A stretch of 64,000 bases of DNA, from positions 689,001-753,000 of the forward strand of contig NC_135552.1 in NCBI RefSeq assembly GCF_964340395.1, in the 5' to 3' direction. Positions within the stretch are counted from its first letter, which is position 1, and every line of letters starts with the position of its first letter. This DNA is from Glandiceps talaboti (lineage: Eukaryota; Hemichordata; Enteropneusta; Spengelidae). The position numbers and the translations under genes were made by a program. This document shows positions 1 to 61,344 of the stretch, piece after piece. The notes below the pieces were generated by a model. That model ran no database searches, had not been told where the DNA came from, and was given only the letters and a program-made list of their open reading frames with translations.

Positions 1-553
1 AGATTTTTGACCAAAAAGACAAATTTAGCCCTAATTTGCATATCACTGATGGGATCATCATGTCATTAACAATTCTTAATCAAAATTCCACTAAGAACGT
101 TCCCATTATATTTCACCCCAATCTGCTTAATAATTTTGGAATTATAAATTTTTGACAAAAAAGACAAATTTTAGCCCTAATTTGCAAATCACAGATGGGA
201 TCATCATGTCATGAACAATTCTTAATCTGAACATCTCTAACAACATTCACCAAATTTCAGATTGATCTACTGAGTAGTTTTGGAGTTTAATTGTTTTGAT
301 CAAAGATCACATTTTTTAAAAACCAAATCACACATTGGTGGTGAGATCATTTTGATTTGCACAATTTCCCAACTAGACACCCAAGGTAATATACCCACCA
401 AAATTTCATGGTGATCGGTCTGGTGGTTTTTGACTTTAAGTTGTTCACACACACAAGCACGCACGCACGCGTGCACACACACATGCACACACACACACAC
501 ACTTTGCCATGCATATAGCACTACTAAACATTATCAGTTCAGTTGTGCTAAAA
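1..553 (+). repeat. Family E repeat, 3' half with (CA)n and terminal hairpin
   Basis: Repeated 'ccctaatttgcatatcactgatggg' blocks, a 'ccaaaatttcatggtgatcgg' block and a (CA)n tract at about 446-502 lead to a terminal 'ttcagttgtgctaaaa'. The same order recurs at 2530-2900, 18370-18990 and 61690-62312. The 5' part lies outside the window. No coding capacity is seen. Confidence 0.7.
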
Positions 554-1074
554 ATTGGTCCAGAACAAAAAATATTGTCCTATCTAAGGGAGCTGTCATT
601 ACACATGACTGGGGGGGGGGGAGGAGGTGTTTACTCAAAATTTTTGAAGTATAGAACAAACCTATATATACACAATTATGCACGTTATTTATTAACACTG
701 TTTTTTCAGTGCATATTGCATATACATAACCCCTATGAAAATGCATACACATTTGACATATACATGTAGTTTCTGAAGCCAGTACAGTAGACCATAAACA
801 ATCTATAACACAAATTGATCAAACCGTTACTAGTAGATTGAGTTCTGTTACATGAAACAATTAAATCATTAATTGATAAAAGTAGTAAGGAATAACCTGG
901 TTAAATAAATAAAACAGCTGAAGCCATACAGAAGGGCAAAGTCAGACCAAATAGGATCAACTCATCTAGAATATCACGGTGTAGATTATACATGTATGTC
1001 AGTCAGTGAAAGCATATCAGATACTGGGATGATATTGTAACTAGGTGAGCTGAAAATAAATCTCTGAAAGGTTT
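554..1074. other. Stretch with no recognisable feature
   Basis: Intergenic or intronic AT-rich sequence with a G10 run near 611. I see no exon, RNA gene or repeat shared with the rest of the window. Confidence 0.5.
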
Positions 1075-1303
1075 AATAATAATAATAATGTTGGTTTCTT
1101 ATATAGTGCTTTCCCACTCCGTGCTCAAAGCGCTTTACAATTATTACCCCTGGCTCGGATCAGAACAGCACAACAGCCCTTTAGTCTTCCTCAACTCCCC
1201 GGGGAGCATACAATCCATTGCAGCCATTTAAGCGCATAGGATTAAAGCCTTCACATTGCAACCTACATCCTACCAGGTCCCCAGTTATACAGCTGGGTTT
1301 CAT
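1075..1303 (-). mobile_element. SINE fragment, 3' half only
   Basis: Nearly identical to the tail half of the full SINE at 15826-16194, including the tail hairpin with GCGCTTT arms and an (ATT)n end written as (AAT)n on this strand. It lacks the tRNA-like head, as expected of 5' truncation during target-primed insertion. Confidence 0.8.
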
Positions 1304-1625
1304 TGTACAGATATTTATAACTGGTAAATAATGATAGTAAATATTAAAACATGTTGAAAACAAAGAATATGGTAATATATAGCTAACTTTTCATTTCACA
1401 GATACTAGGACATGGGGTTCTGTTACATGAAATGAGTATACATTAAGTACACTATGATTTTTCCCTAATTTTAAATGGTATGGCATGCAACTATACTTTG
1501 ACAATTTTTCTCAGTGTTAGTATACTGAACTAAAATTTCAATTGTGATCAGGAGAGGGTATTGTTATCACCTTGACATGTTACAATAATACCAGATAATA
1601 CTTTTTTAGTCTGAAATTCCTCCGA

Positions 1626-1656
1626 CCCCCCCCCCCCCCCCACACACACACACACC
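1626..1656. repeat. C16 homopolymer followed by (CA)n
   Basis: A pure C run directly joined to a CA dinucleotide tract, 75 bp from the donor of the thigh exon. Confidence 0.9.
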
Positions 1657-1729
1657 ATATGGTATGATCTAAGCCAATCTCTGAACATTATATGAACACA
1701 ATGTGTTATAAAATATAATGTCTACTTAC

Positions 1730-50196
<48,467 letters not shown>

Positions 50197-50435
50197 CTGA
50201 AGGTAAATGATAACAATATTGTTAGTTTTGTATACAAAGATGTTGTTTGAAAATAGGGTTTCCTTGCTATTCAGGGATTGCTGAACATCGACCATCATCA
50301 TCAGTGTAAACAATGAACAAATGTACACCTCTTTTGGACACAACTATGTCTATGAGCCTTTTATACAGCCACTAATGTATGTTGGCATGGTAACATCAAC
50401 ATCGTAAAAACTTCCAGTTGTGATAATTGATTCTA

Positions 50436-50510
50436 GGACAACTGCCCCCCCCCCCCCCCCCCGAACAATTGCCCCCCTGGACAATTGCCCCGAAGGACAA
50501 TTGCCCCCCC
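50436..50510. repeat. C18 run with four GGACAAYTGCCCC-type repeats
   Basis: Four copies of (gg)acaattgcccc with spacer changes, one carrying the C18 run. The complementary strand is G-rich. Confidence 0.85.
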
Positions 50511-51084
50511 CTACATGTACATGACGTAGCATACAGAGTCTAATCAGAACGTCTTAGACATTCAGACTCATTTTACGCATTCAGCGCATGCGTCTTTTTC
50601 CGCCATGATATCGTAATCATTTAATCATTGTTGTAAAGTTTACTGCTCAAAGTGTATGAAACTTTTAACGTGTTTGAGACAGTTCCACGTTGCATTTATA
50701 AAGTATGTGGCGATACATTGTATTTAGAAGGCGGCAATGAGCTTCCAAAGAAGAAGAAGAAGACGAAACATACACTGTTTTTTTAAAGGCTGGTATTAAA
50801 GCTGGTAAATGTTAGATGGGTTTCCCGATCAATTTACCGGAGTTCCCCATGTCTGTTGCCACGATCAAAACAAACTGACGGAAAACATACGAAAGTGGCG
50901 TTTTAACTAATAAAGAAGGCAGGTACACTTCGTAAAATATCTTCAGTACGATAGGTTTTTTTTTGTAAAGACAGTAAAAAAAAATGCGTAGTCTGATTGC
51001 TTTCAATTTGATGCATATGATAATGTACGTCCTGTCATGTTGTAATCAACGTGTAGACTTAGAAATGTTCCATTTTTGTTGCCA

Positions 51085-52092
51085 TTGTTGTATCTGGAAA
51101 ATTACTGCATCATGCCAAACACGGGTACATAGTGGATGACACATTACAGTACAGTTACCATATCACGTTCCCAAGTCAAAAAAAACTCGCACTGTAAGAC
51201 ATGTTTAGCCATAGTTCTCTTCATCATGGTCAGATTTCTTACACAAACAGTCAGAGATGATACTCAATACACCACAGTAGGGCATACGGGTAGGGCTTTA
51301 TGGGGGGCTTCAGTACTATTTGTAAAGACTGAAGGAAGACGAAACCACTCTGTGTCACTGTGTGGATGGAAATTGAAATATTAAAAGCAAATACACAGTT
51401 TTCAAGAGGGATAGTTACGCGATAAAACTTTCTGCTATGATGTGAATGTGTGGGTCTACATGTACGTTTGCTAAGAGTTGGAAAGCTACATCAGCTGTTG
51501 CCACAGACGATGAATCTGACTTTGGATTATGTGATTCAGAATTTAGTGAATCGTACAGAGAGGAAGGAGAGGATGATTGTGATCTCTTAGATATTGTAGA
51601 TAATGTAGATTTATTGATTCATTCACCCATATTATCTACAATCTATGGATCTGTATTTCTATGGTGGAATGAATACATTCAGTCTCAGACCGCTATAGTC
51701 TATAGGAACAGATTATGTGAGAATGAATATTCATAGTCTCTGGGTTCATAGTTACAAATGAAAATCTCTACTCACAGAGTCAAAAATGAATTAGTTGGGA
51801 ATCCAAAATTTACTTCCAAGTTATTTTTTGACACTGTGAGTGGAAATTGTATGAAATAAAAGTGGATAGTGAATAATTCGTTGTACTCTCTTTTACTTTT
51901 ATATCTAAAGATATGCTGTATCATATTAAAGTTCAAAATCATTTAATCTGTAAATGGGGGGGGGGGGGGGGGGGGGTTGTGTAGATACAGGTCGTGAACA
52001 TGAACTGCATTGAGTATGGACCAGCAGTTTTTCTTAAGGACCAGCAGCATTTGCTACATGTCGGTCCTTATGACTAGTAGTCATTTTCCCTT
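51085..52092 (+). mobile_element. Repeat H copy 1 with acidic reading frame
   Basis: Matches 62318-63915 in inverted orientation over about 1 kb, including a G21 run at 51956-51976 (C run in the other copy). The open stretch 51446-51736 encodes SAVATDDESDFGLCDSEFSE followed by more acidic residues (EEGEDDCDLLDIVD). In the other copy much of the same frame is readable (DEFDFGLCDLEFS) but has a stop. It may be a relic of the acidic N-terminus of a transposase; no catalytic domain is visible. Confidence 0.6.
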
Positions 52093-52348
52093 AAGTTCAC
52101 ACACTGCTCTTGATGTGTCTCATTTTTTCTGATGAAAGTGTCTATACATGTATTTTGTCAAAGAATTAATCACTGCTCTTGACAAACATTCCGTCGTTGG
52201 CAAAATATTCCTACCTGAAAGTCTGTGGTGTAATTTTACTGATCTCAACATATAATGTTAGTAGTTAGTAGTAGTGATGGTAGCTACATTTTGTACATTC
52301 TGAAAACTGAATGAACATAACAAAACAGCTGAGCGCTATAGCCCCATC

Positions 52349-52480
52349 ACTTCATAGTCCCCGATATGATTGGGTTTTAAGGAACTGGCAGTTTATGTTT
52401 TCATTTTCAAACCTGGTTAATGTTGTTTGGCCTCATATGGTTGTTTTTGATACACATGTATCACTACTCTGTACATACCC
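52349..52480 (+). mobile_element. Family B 5' fragment
   Basis: 'catagtccccgatatgattg', 'ggttttaaggaactggcagt' and 'tttggcctcatatggttgtt', then the match stops. Confidence 0.7.
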
Positions 52481-53779
52481 CTCACAATACTGCAGCCATC
52501 TTGTTTATTATAAAAATGCAGTTGTCTCTTTGTCATATAAATGAAAAACTAATGTTTTGCACAGGAGAAGTTCACACCTTGGACAGAGAACTGTTATAAG
52601 CTTTGACATTAAGTAATAATTGAATGTAAACTGTCATTATGACACTGTAGTGTACGTACCCCATACCCATCTAGTAATATACATTACATGACATCGTGTT
52701 CTGTGTGATCAGAACAAAAAGACATACAGTTAGATATTATTTCAACTTAACATATTTCTTGACAGTGCTATTATTTTACTTAAATAAGTTAAAAGACACT
52801 TAGTTACTGAAGACTGTTAAAAGTGTTCCCTCATTGAAATTAAATATTGAGTTTTAAAGATTGTAGTGGAGAAGAAAATTGATCATTTGGTCATTTTGCA
52901 CCTATGTGTGTTTCTGATATTTAGATTTTATATAAAGACTTTGAAAAAATAAGAGTAAGACATGAGATTTTCAGTGTAAGTGCACAGTTCATCATATTCA
53001 AACACATTCCAAGTCTGTAGTGTACTTACCCCAACCCCCTTCTCCATCACAATTGTTGCCAATGCATATTGCTTTACTTGATGGTATAAGGTACTAAATG
53101 TCCTAACTAAATCATACAACATGTAATTATCTTCTATTATTCTGCTGAATGATCCTTAATGTTTAAGTGCAAATTATAATTGAAATAAAGTATTGTGTTG
53201 TTCAGAAACAATTGTTGACTTAATGGCCATTTTGACTTTGACTTACAATGTACAGTGCACAGAAAAAAAACATCTAATATGTTTTCATAGAGAATGTGTG
53301 ATTGCACATGAGTAAATCTTTCAAACCCACCACTTTTTCAACTAATCTAAGCAAAAATTACTCCAAGAAAGTCATTATCTATATCAATGACCCCCAATGA
53401 CAATATCATGTAGAGTACGTACCCCACTTGATGGTCCACTTTGCATTTGGCATAATAAAATTTTTTCTGGACTTTCTTGTGCTCTCATATTTTGGAATTA
53501 TAAAGTTAAGATAAACAGCTTAACAAACATCAATCTTATTGATGTTTATTTCAAGTTGCATTTTTCACCTCAAGTGACTCCTATTTTGTACGCTTGATTG
53601 TGATATGGCCGTAAAGTGTTTTTTTAGCAGGAGTCCTAGTTAATATGGCCTAATTAATATTCATACTATATAGCATAACATACAACTTTTTGTTCACCTG
53701 TAAAAAGTAGCTGTTAAAATAATCACAAGTTTTTCAGCACTTTCATATCAATATAAAACAAGCGACCTATCGGTCAGAA
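52481..53779. other. Stretch with no supported gene
   Basis: The phrase 'gta.gtac.taccccA' recurs at about 52650, 53020 and 53410 in otherwise dissimilar context. I looked here for the first integrin exon and did not find one. Confidence 0.4.
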
Positions 53780-56227
53780 TAGCTCCGCTGGTTTTTTTTT
53801 TAATTTAATTTTTTATTTTGGTGACATGTAGAAGTGGTTCAGGTCTTCAGCTCTTCGAGTCACTATGCAGTTTTGTTTTAGCGATGCAATAAAGTGGTTA
53901 GTGGTTTCATATGATGTCTCACTATAAAACACATTTTACACAGAAGTTGGTAATGTATTGTACTTTTATACCATAGTCACCATTTTATAACAAAAATCTA
54001 CTGTTATGAAAAATTGCACAAAATCTCAGAAAAAAATGACTGGGAAATGCACACAAGAAAAAGAAAAAAAAGAGGATTTTGAGGTTGGCTATAAGTAATT
54101 CCAGTGTCTTACAGCTGTAACCCTGGAAAATTTTAATGAAGAAGGAAATAAACTAGGGATCTAAAATAATTTTGAGGCAATTTGAATTTCAATTTTCTAA
54201 CAAATTTACAAAGTCAACAACATTCAACTTGTTCTAGTTGTGGTAGATATATATAGGGAAGAAATGTATTAATCGCCATCTTAGTTTCCGTACGGCGACA
54301 ATCTCAAGTACCCGGAAGAGAGTCATTCTCAGCCATACGTTACAGTGGTAACACTCGTTCATGTTCGGTTACCTTTCACAAAGAAAACACAACGAAATGG
54401 TTGAAATGGTCTTTTTTTAATTTCTTTTCATCACAACAACAAAATCTGCGTGATCAAAAGTGTTGTAAACTAAACCAGAAAGAATTATCGGACTGGCTAA
54501 ACTTCCCGATGAACTGGAAGGTCCTACTACTTCCAAGTAAGGCTCGATAGTACTATAGTACGTGAGAAAATCGTCTCAAACTAGCGATACAACTTTCAAA
54601 ATATAACTTGACATGTCTTCATTTGTTAGAGTTATACAATTCAAGACGGGTTTTCACTCGAAAACAACAATTCTGTGAATAATGACACTCTGAACGCAGC
54701 GATTTCTCGGACGATGTTACCACTGTAACGTATGGCTGACAACGACTTGCTTCCGGGTTAGTCCCTCGTGCATACGGGTGGATTGTCGGCGATTAATACA
54801 TACATGCACATCGTCTGATATTTTAATTCACAGTGTTTTTTGTGACCGGCGCCTGTCAGCAGACTCTGCCATTTTTTTCATCATTCCATTGTATTTAAAC
54901 CTTGTACTTGACATTTCGCAATATTTATAATTCTCAACAAAATACCTCAACATGCCTCACTTCGCTCGTACTCAAAGCAGCCCCGCACGTAGTCCTGCTT
55001 GCGTACGGAGGAATTCGGGACTCGATTCTGACAATTGTCCCTCCCCCTCCGGTGTTTAGAGTCAAGTCAGTAATACAGACTCGTGCACCCGAGGACTACC
55101 CCGCGCGGTATGATCACTGACACTGATGACATGATGAGAGAGAACCTTTTCGGATTTACATGTAAAACGGGGAAAGATACGCAAAACATAATGCAAAGTC
55201 TGAAGCCAAATTAAAGTTGTAATTATTTTAATTATTTTTACTTGCCAAATATTTGCATTTTGGAAAGGCAAGACACGTTCATGTCGTTTAACTTTACATG
55301 TGAACTGTCGGCCATATTTAAACTTCAACCGCATGCCTGGCATGCCCTTCCTTACGCAAGTTGTCTGAATTCTGGTTCACTGTCATTCCAAATTGCACGA
55401 CAATATAGAATTAACCACAAGTTACATGTTATCTGAAAACATCACACTTTTATAGTGGGTCTGAAGTGTGATTTTAGTGAGTACTAAGAACGTCCCGTGT
55501 TGATACTCAAGATACTTGCTGTGGAAAATCGCTCGGTCGAATGAGGTCACCTTCAGCTTCTGGTCGAATCAGGATAGAGTATGCAAATGAGGATGTTGCG
55601 GATTGGCTGATAATGTAGAAGGGTGCAGAATTGGATTTGAAGTTTACAACCCTGTTTCGAACAAACGCTTGTCATTTGGGCGCCCAATGCGTAGAATTAT
55701 GACTATAGCACATATTACATTGCTTGTTTGACGTCAATAGTGTCTTTTGAAAAGTGGCAGTTTACTTAAAGTCTCGTCGACTGATTTCCAATATGGCGTC
55801 GGTCATTATGCTCATTAACATATTCATTTTTTTTTCAAATTACAAAAAAAAAATCATAAAAAATAAAAATGAGGATGTGCTGACTTGAAATTAACAAATC
55901 TGAGTAAGCTACCCCCTGCGCATCAACACGCCAGATATCAAAGCAATCTAATAAGAGGTTTTCAAGGAGTTGATGAAAATGACATTTTATGAAAAAAAAT
56001 CATAAAAAATTGAAAATGGCACAGATCAACTTGGCATGAACAAATCTGAATAGCCTCCCCCCAGGGAACATGCACACCAAATATCGAAGAATTCCGACTG
56101 TCACTTATGGAGTAGATAGTAAAAATATAAAAGTTTGACGGACACCTATGATTCACTCTACTCTCTATACCTCAATACCCACCTATACCTAAAGCTACGC
56201 TTTCAGCTTTCGCTGACAGCGGAGCTA
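53780..56227. mobile_element. Family G element with TAGCTCCGCTG inverted ends
   Basis: TAGCTCCGCTG at the left and CAGCGGAGCTA at the right are exact inverted copies. The right end is a bulged hairpin (AGCTACGCTTTCAGC / GCTGACAGCGGAGCT). The 3' part has two related units (cttgaaattaacaaatctga ... ccagatatcaaagcaatcta; cttggcatgaacaaatctga ... caccaaatatcgaagaattc). A TTAA foldback sits inside. It is possible that the two ends belong to separate fragments. Confidence 0.5.
54273..54792. mobile_element. TTAA foldback MITE, 520 bp
   Basis: TTAA borders at 54269-54272 and 54793-54796. The inverted arms share TCGCC ... CGACAATC and then a long perfect core, cagccatacgttacagtggt aac. No coding capacity. 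Confidence 0.75.
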
Positions 56228-56229
56228 AA

Positions 56230-58464
56230 AAATGAACATTTATTTCAACACATATAAAATCTTTCTAAGTATTTCCTTTTGCACCATGTCAATATAGTTT
56301 CTTTCCTTCCTCATTCACACCAACTATTTTTCTCCCACAAAATTTGCAGTTGATTCAAACACCCAAAACCTGAAAAATCATGCTGTAATTTACTATTGAT
56401 GAACAATATTCAATGAGTCACTGGGTATTAGAGTAAACAAAGTACATCCAGGACAGCTGGTCCAGATTGTTTTGAAAAGTGGTCAGTCAAGAAAGACATC
56501 TTCTCAATATTGATACAATGTTATAATTTTCCAGACTTGTTGGCACCATTGTTATACAATGTATCCAAAATCCTATCAGACATATGTAGTGTCTGATAAG
56601 TACAGCATGAACACAGGCAAAAACACATCCCTGATCAATAATCATAAGAAATTCTCCTTGCCCCTTGGGACAAGTACTTTTCAAAACAACTTGCCCAAGC
56701 CTTCAAATCACTTGCCCAGGGCAAGTAAAAGGCCATTATTTCGAGCCCTGCATTGTACATGTAGGTATATAATATGCACAGTGATTCTGAAGTGGAAATA
56801 ATTTACTAGCATCTTATAAACAACATATACATGTAGATGAGTCATAGCCTTGACCATGCATAATGCTACATCAGCAGCATCCATGTAGAGTATGGAAATT
56901 GTCTGCACAATATACATGTACAATGTAGTACACACACTACATTTGTATTCTTCATATCAGCCACAGTTTGGATAAGAATTAAAATTTTGACATATGAAAA
57001 ATTGTTATCCAGCAGAGATATAGAACAATTTGGTCCATAACAAAAGAACAGTGCTTCAACTGATAAGATAACCCTAATTCAAGAACCTGGGACTGAAATG
57101 ATGGCTTTAAATATCAACATACATGTACAGTCAGTTTGTCTGCATTTCCATTCACACTAGTACCTGTAGTAACAATAACATGCCATGCATTCCAGATACA
57201 TTACAAATGTACCTCTAGATATTCACAATGAATAATAGTAATGGAGTACAACTCATATTAGGTTTATTCACTTTGATGATGGGAAATTGGACCCCATATA
57301 CAAATGTAACTAGGTAATTATGTTGCCAATCTAATTATATTACATGTAGCTAATTTAAGATATTTGATTCTTCATAAAAGGTTCCACTGAGTGTGAGTCA
57401 CTAGCAGACACACAAAAACTGACAAAAGTGACAGGAGTGGTGCTGATGTAGCATCAAGGATGGCAAAGTATTTCTAAAGTACCACTCCTTTACCATGTTT
57501 ACAAACTTACATTTTATAATGGAGGTCCGAAGTCCATTCCAGACCACCATTTCCTGCTGTAAATCTGCTTCACAGTGTCAAAGATCTAGAAGTCCTTTAG
57601 AGGAAACTGTTTTAGGGCATGCACTTTGGCAATGAGATACAATGTACAATGTCAGTGTAAGACTGGATTCGGTCCTTCAATTACATATGTACATGCTGCA
57701 AAATTCAATATCTTGCCACAAAATGTAATACCAGCAATTCATATTTTATGCAATACATTTGTAGGTTGATGATTTCAAGAATTCAGCCTACTACATCATA
57801 CATGTACAATGTCTTACTACTACCGGTAGGCTACAGTTTAAGAATTTACCCTACCCTTCATACAATACACATCAGTATCCTCACCTTTACACCTCTCTGT
57901 GAATTAACCATATCAAATAAAATCCCTTGTGAGTCATAATAGTTTTATTACTATAGTTCAATTAAAAATACACTATTGCCAGTATTGGATATAAATTACA
58001 ATTACATTTGTAAACATGTACATGTACATGTACAATGATATTATCTCAATTGTGTACACTGGACTTATTCCAGAAGTGAATATTTTTTAGCAGAATCACT
58101 AGCAGTTCTATGACATCGCCAAATTGCTCTCTCAAACATGCATTACTCATAGTTGGCAAGGTCATTGGCAATGACCTCCAAACAAATACATGTATTGACC
58201 TAGAAGGAATGTTGAAATCCAGTGAGAGGATGCCAAATTTACCTTAAGTCCCATTAGTCTACAAATAATTAATGATGCTTCATTACTTTCATTCAAAGTA
58301 CATGTATATTTCAATACTAATCCATAAATGTTTTTCATATTTTACCACTTAAAATCAAATTCAAATAATAATTCATACTGCTACTGGATACTGTGTGATG
58401 AGAGAGCTTGACAAGTAGACAATGATTATTCATCAGTCCTGGACTGATTCTCAGTAATTCATTA
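56230..58464. other. Stretch with no recognisable feature
   Basis: AT-rich, with many TACATGTA motifs (for example 56757, 58015-58033). No exon, RNA gene or shared repeat found. Confidence 0.5.
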
Positions 58465-58469
58465 TCATT

Positions 58470-60580
58470 CAGTGTTCTCCCCAAAGGGCTTTCACATATC
58501 GGCTCGAAATCCTTTAATTTTTGCCGATACATGATCAGCTGTCCCGATACACAACCAGATTGCTTAGAGTTCGGTAAATTGCATATTGACATTGTTCATC
58601 TGTCACTCTGTGATGCCAGTGATCAATTTGACTGACGCCTTTGTTGTTTTTGATGTATACTCGCAATGTTTGTATTGATCCTTCGAACATACATGTAAGC
58701 AGCAAGTAAAACTAAAGAGTTACATGTACATGTTATTAGTTCAAATGACTATTCAACCCTCTACCACTACCAGACAGATTTCATTGAAGTTTGCCGTCAG
58801 TATTGTTTTCGATAGGAATAAAATGGGTAAACCCGCTAATGGTAGTGTGATTCACACTACTTTCGATAAATCAAAGGCAAAACCCACCTATCCGTAACGT
58901 CAGTTCGGCCATAGAAGCATCGGAACTGCCAGATTTTCACAACTATAAAATAAAACGGTGCCATGCCATTTTGCTATAAAGTATAAAAGTTTGACAAACA
59001 TGTATGAAGTTGGCATTCAAAGTCTCTTTCTATGACTAAGTAAAACTCAATCCAAGAGCAATTTGCGTAGTTGGCTTACTCCCATGTTGTGAAAAGAGTT
59101 GAACAGACTAATATACCTTTCGACAAAGTAGTAATGTTACATGTACATGTATCTCTGATTATCAGTTTCATGTTCAATTTTACTCTTAAAACACTTTAAT
59201 TTGTAGTTTGACATTTAGAATGGTACATCATACGACTATGACGAAAGCATGGATTTTCCAATATGGCGGCCATGACATCAGAAACTATAGCGAGTTTTTG
59301 AAGTCCTCAATAGGGAAGTATAGTAAGTCTCGTGTACCACGAAATTTCAGACTAACAGGATGTCTGCAGGTAGCTGTACACAAACTTTTCATGTTTCGAA
59401 AGTCTAATTTACCTTTGGACATTTAGATTGAAATAATTTCAGCTTTCCGAAGAATAATAATAAAAAACACTGGTTTAAAAAAACTGTCATGAGGTTCTTA
59501 CTTGTGCTAGTATTTTTTCTTCCGGAAGGAAGAGATATATTTATGGGTGGAAGTCAGCTTGCTCAATTCAAACAAAATTTTGAAGACATATTCCGTAGGG
59601 TAATGGCAAGACTTGATTAGGTTTTGGTAAAAATCCCGTGAATATTAATGAGCAATTTACGTAATTAATGATTTTCGGTAATTAGGCTACATTTATATCT
59701 CAAGAATGCAGGCTTCAAATTCATTATAACTTGGTACATACATTTGCGATACCAAAGCGCACCTGTCCTGAAAATATTACTAATGTAGCTTTTAGTTTTA
59801 ATAAGTTATTGGCATATTTTCAATTGGCCAAAAAAAAAGAAAAAAAAAGTTTCTCGTCAGGAAATGTCGTCTAAAGTGGTGCGACTTTATCACCATTTTC
59901 TAAAACACGACCGGCTCAATTCAAACGAAATGTATTGCATGTGTTCTGTAGGGTAGTGACAAGAACTGATTAGGTTTCGGTAAACACCCCAAGAATATTA
60001 ACGAGAACTTTACATAATTAATGGTTTTCGGTAATTAGGCTATATCTCAAGAATGCACACTTCAAATTCAATATAATTTGATACATGCATTTGTGATACC
60101 AAAGTGCACTTGTCCTGAAAATATTATTGATGTAGCTTTTAGTTTTAATAAATTATTGGCATATTTTTGTAGGCTACTAAAAAGGAAAAAATAGTTTCTC
60201 GTCAGGAAATGTTGTCTAAAGTGGTACGGCGATGCACTTATTTTTTTTTACATTCTCAACAAATGTCACAGTACATGTTGTGGTTGGCCAGGAGATCACT
60301 AACAGCAATGAGCAAATAGCAATCAATGAGAAAAATAACTTATTACATATGTTCTGTTGTATTCCAACAATTGTCTGTAGGAAAAACTTTGCCCTTACAG
60401 AAGACATTCAGTTTACATCTGGTGTAGTAATAAATTGGCCTTCAACTTTCCTTTGGCCACATGTACACGTACTACTTGTTTGATATGATGATGTACTTTT
60501 ATTCCGGAATATAATTATTTTGTCATGTAAATTTATGCTGATGAGTCAATTCCTATCAACAAATCCAGGGGAGAACACTG
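58470..60580. mobile_element. hAT-like non-autonomous element, copy 2
   Basis: Ends CAGTGTTCTCCCC and the inverted GGGGAGAACACTG, with TCATT on both sides (58465-58469, 60581-60585). The interior is about 90% similar by eye to copy 1 (gctatcagttgtcccgat / gatcagctgtcccgata; aggatgtctgcaggtagct), except for the inserted segment at 59513-60425. Confidence 0.78.
59513..60425 (-). mobile_element. Family D-like insert in hAT-like copy 2
   Basis: Absent from copy 1, which reads straight from 'gctaatatttt' to 'gtagtaataaattggc'. It holds two tandem units of about 340 bp (tggcaagacttgattaggtt / gtgacaagaactgattaggt ... ggtaattaggct). In inverted orientation these match the family D 3' block (gagccagccg, aatcaggtc). 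Its left edge carries cttccggaaggaag, a small palindrome in the place of the D hairpin. Confidence 0.65.
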
Positions 60581-60589
60581 TCATTAATT

Positions 60590-61344
60590 TTTGTCAGACA
60601 GTCTACAATTTCAAAACTAAAATGAAGTGAACTCCTGACATGCCCATACATGTATGTGGCCCATGATGTTGTATTTAAAAATGTTTATGATGGTTTTATT
60701 TCAACATTATTCTGTAATGAGGCACTACACATATTCATGAATACAAAAGTACAAATGTATTACATGTAAGTATTCTGGGTTATCTTAAAATATTGCATCA
60801 TTTCCATGGATACCATTACTAACTCTTCTGTCTACTCTACTGTTCAGTGGTATGAGAACCTGATAATTTGGTATCTCCTTTGAGATTCAGTTGTCACATC
60901 TGATTGTCAGGTAGGTGGAAATCATTCCAGCTACAGCTGCGATGACTGGACAGGGGCTAGTAACCTTATTAAAAATTCACAACTATCCGTTAAGAGAGCC
61001 ATTGTGGCAATTTTGAAGCAAGAATCATTCAATTCCCTGCAGGCTTGTTTCTGTTCATAAAGAATGTTCACTGCTGATACAGCACTAATACTAACAACAT
61101 ACACACAAACCACTCAATTTAGAGCTTGATTTTCATACAGGGCAAGATGTCACTTCATATATTCTTGACAACATTATACTGGTATGGATTTGTCTAACCA
61201 CATCTGTCACCACTTTAAAACATACAATAACCTGCAGTACAAAGAAACTGCAATCACTGAACAAATACAACATGTACAATGTAGCTGACAGCAAATATCA
61301 ATCTTATCAAATCCTACCAGTGCTAGTAATCAACTGTACAACTG
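60590..61344. other. Stretch with no recognisable feature
   Basis: No exon or repeat shared with the rest of the window. Confidence 0.5.

Noticed and set aside
52640-53420. Alternative first exons of the integrin at the three 'gtacgtacccca' sites
   Set aside because: The sequence beside each site does not translate into a signal peptide or the expected FG-GAP start, and phase 2 endings could not be matched.
55062-55343. Minus-strand open frame as the missing signal-peptide exon
   Set aside because: It has no hydrophobic leader followed by integrin blade sequence and no donor in the required phase.
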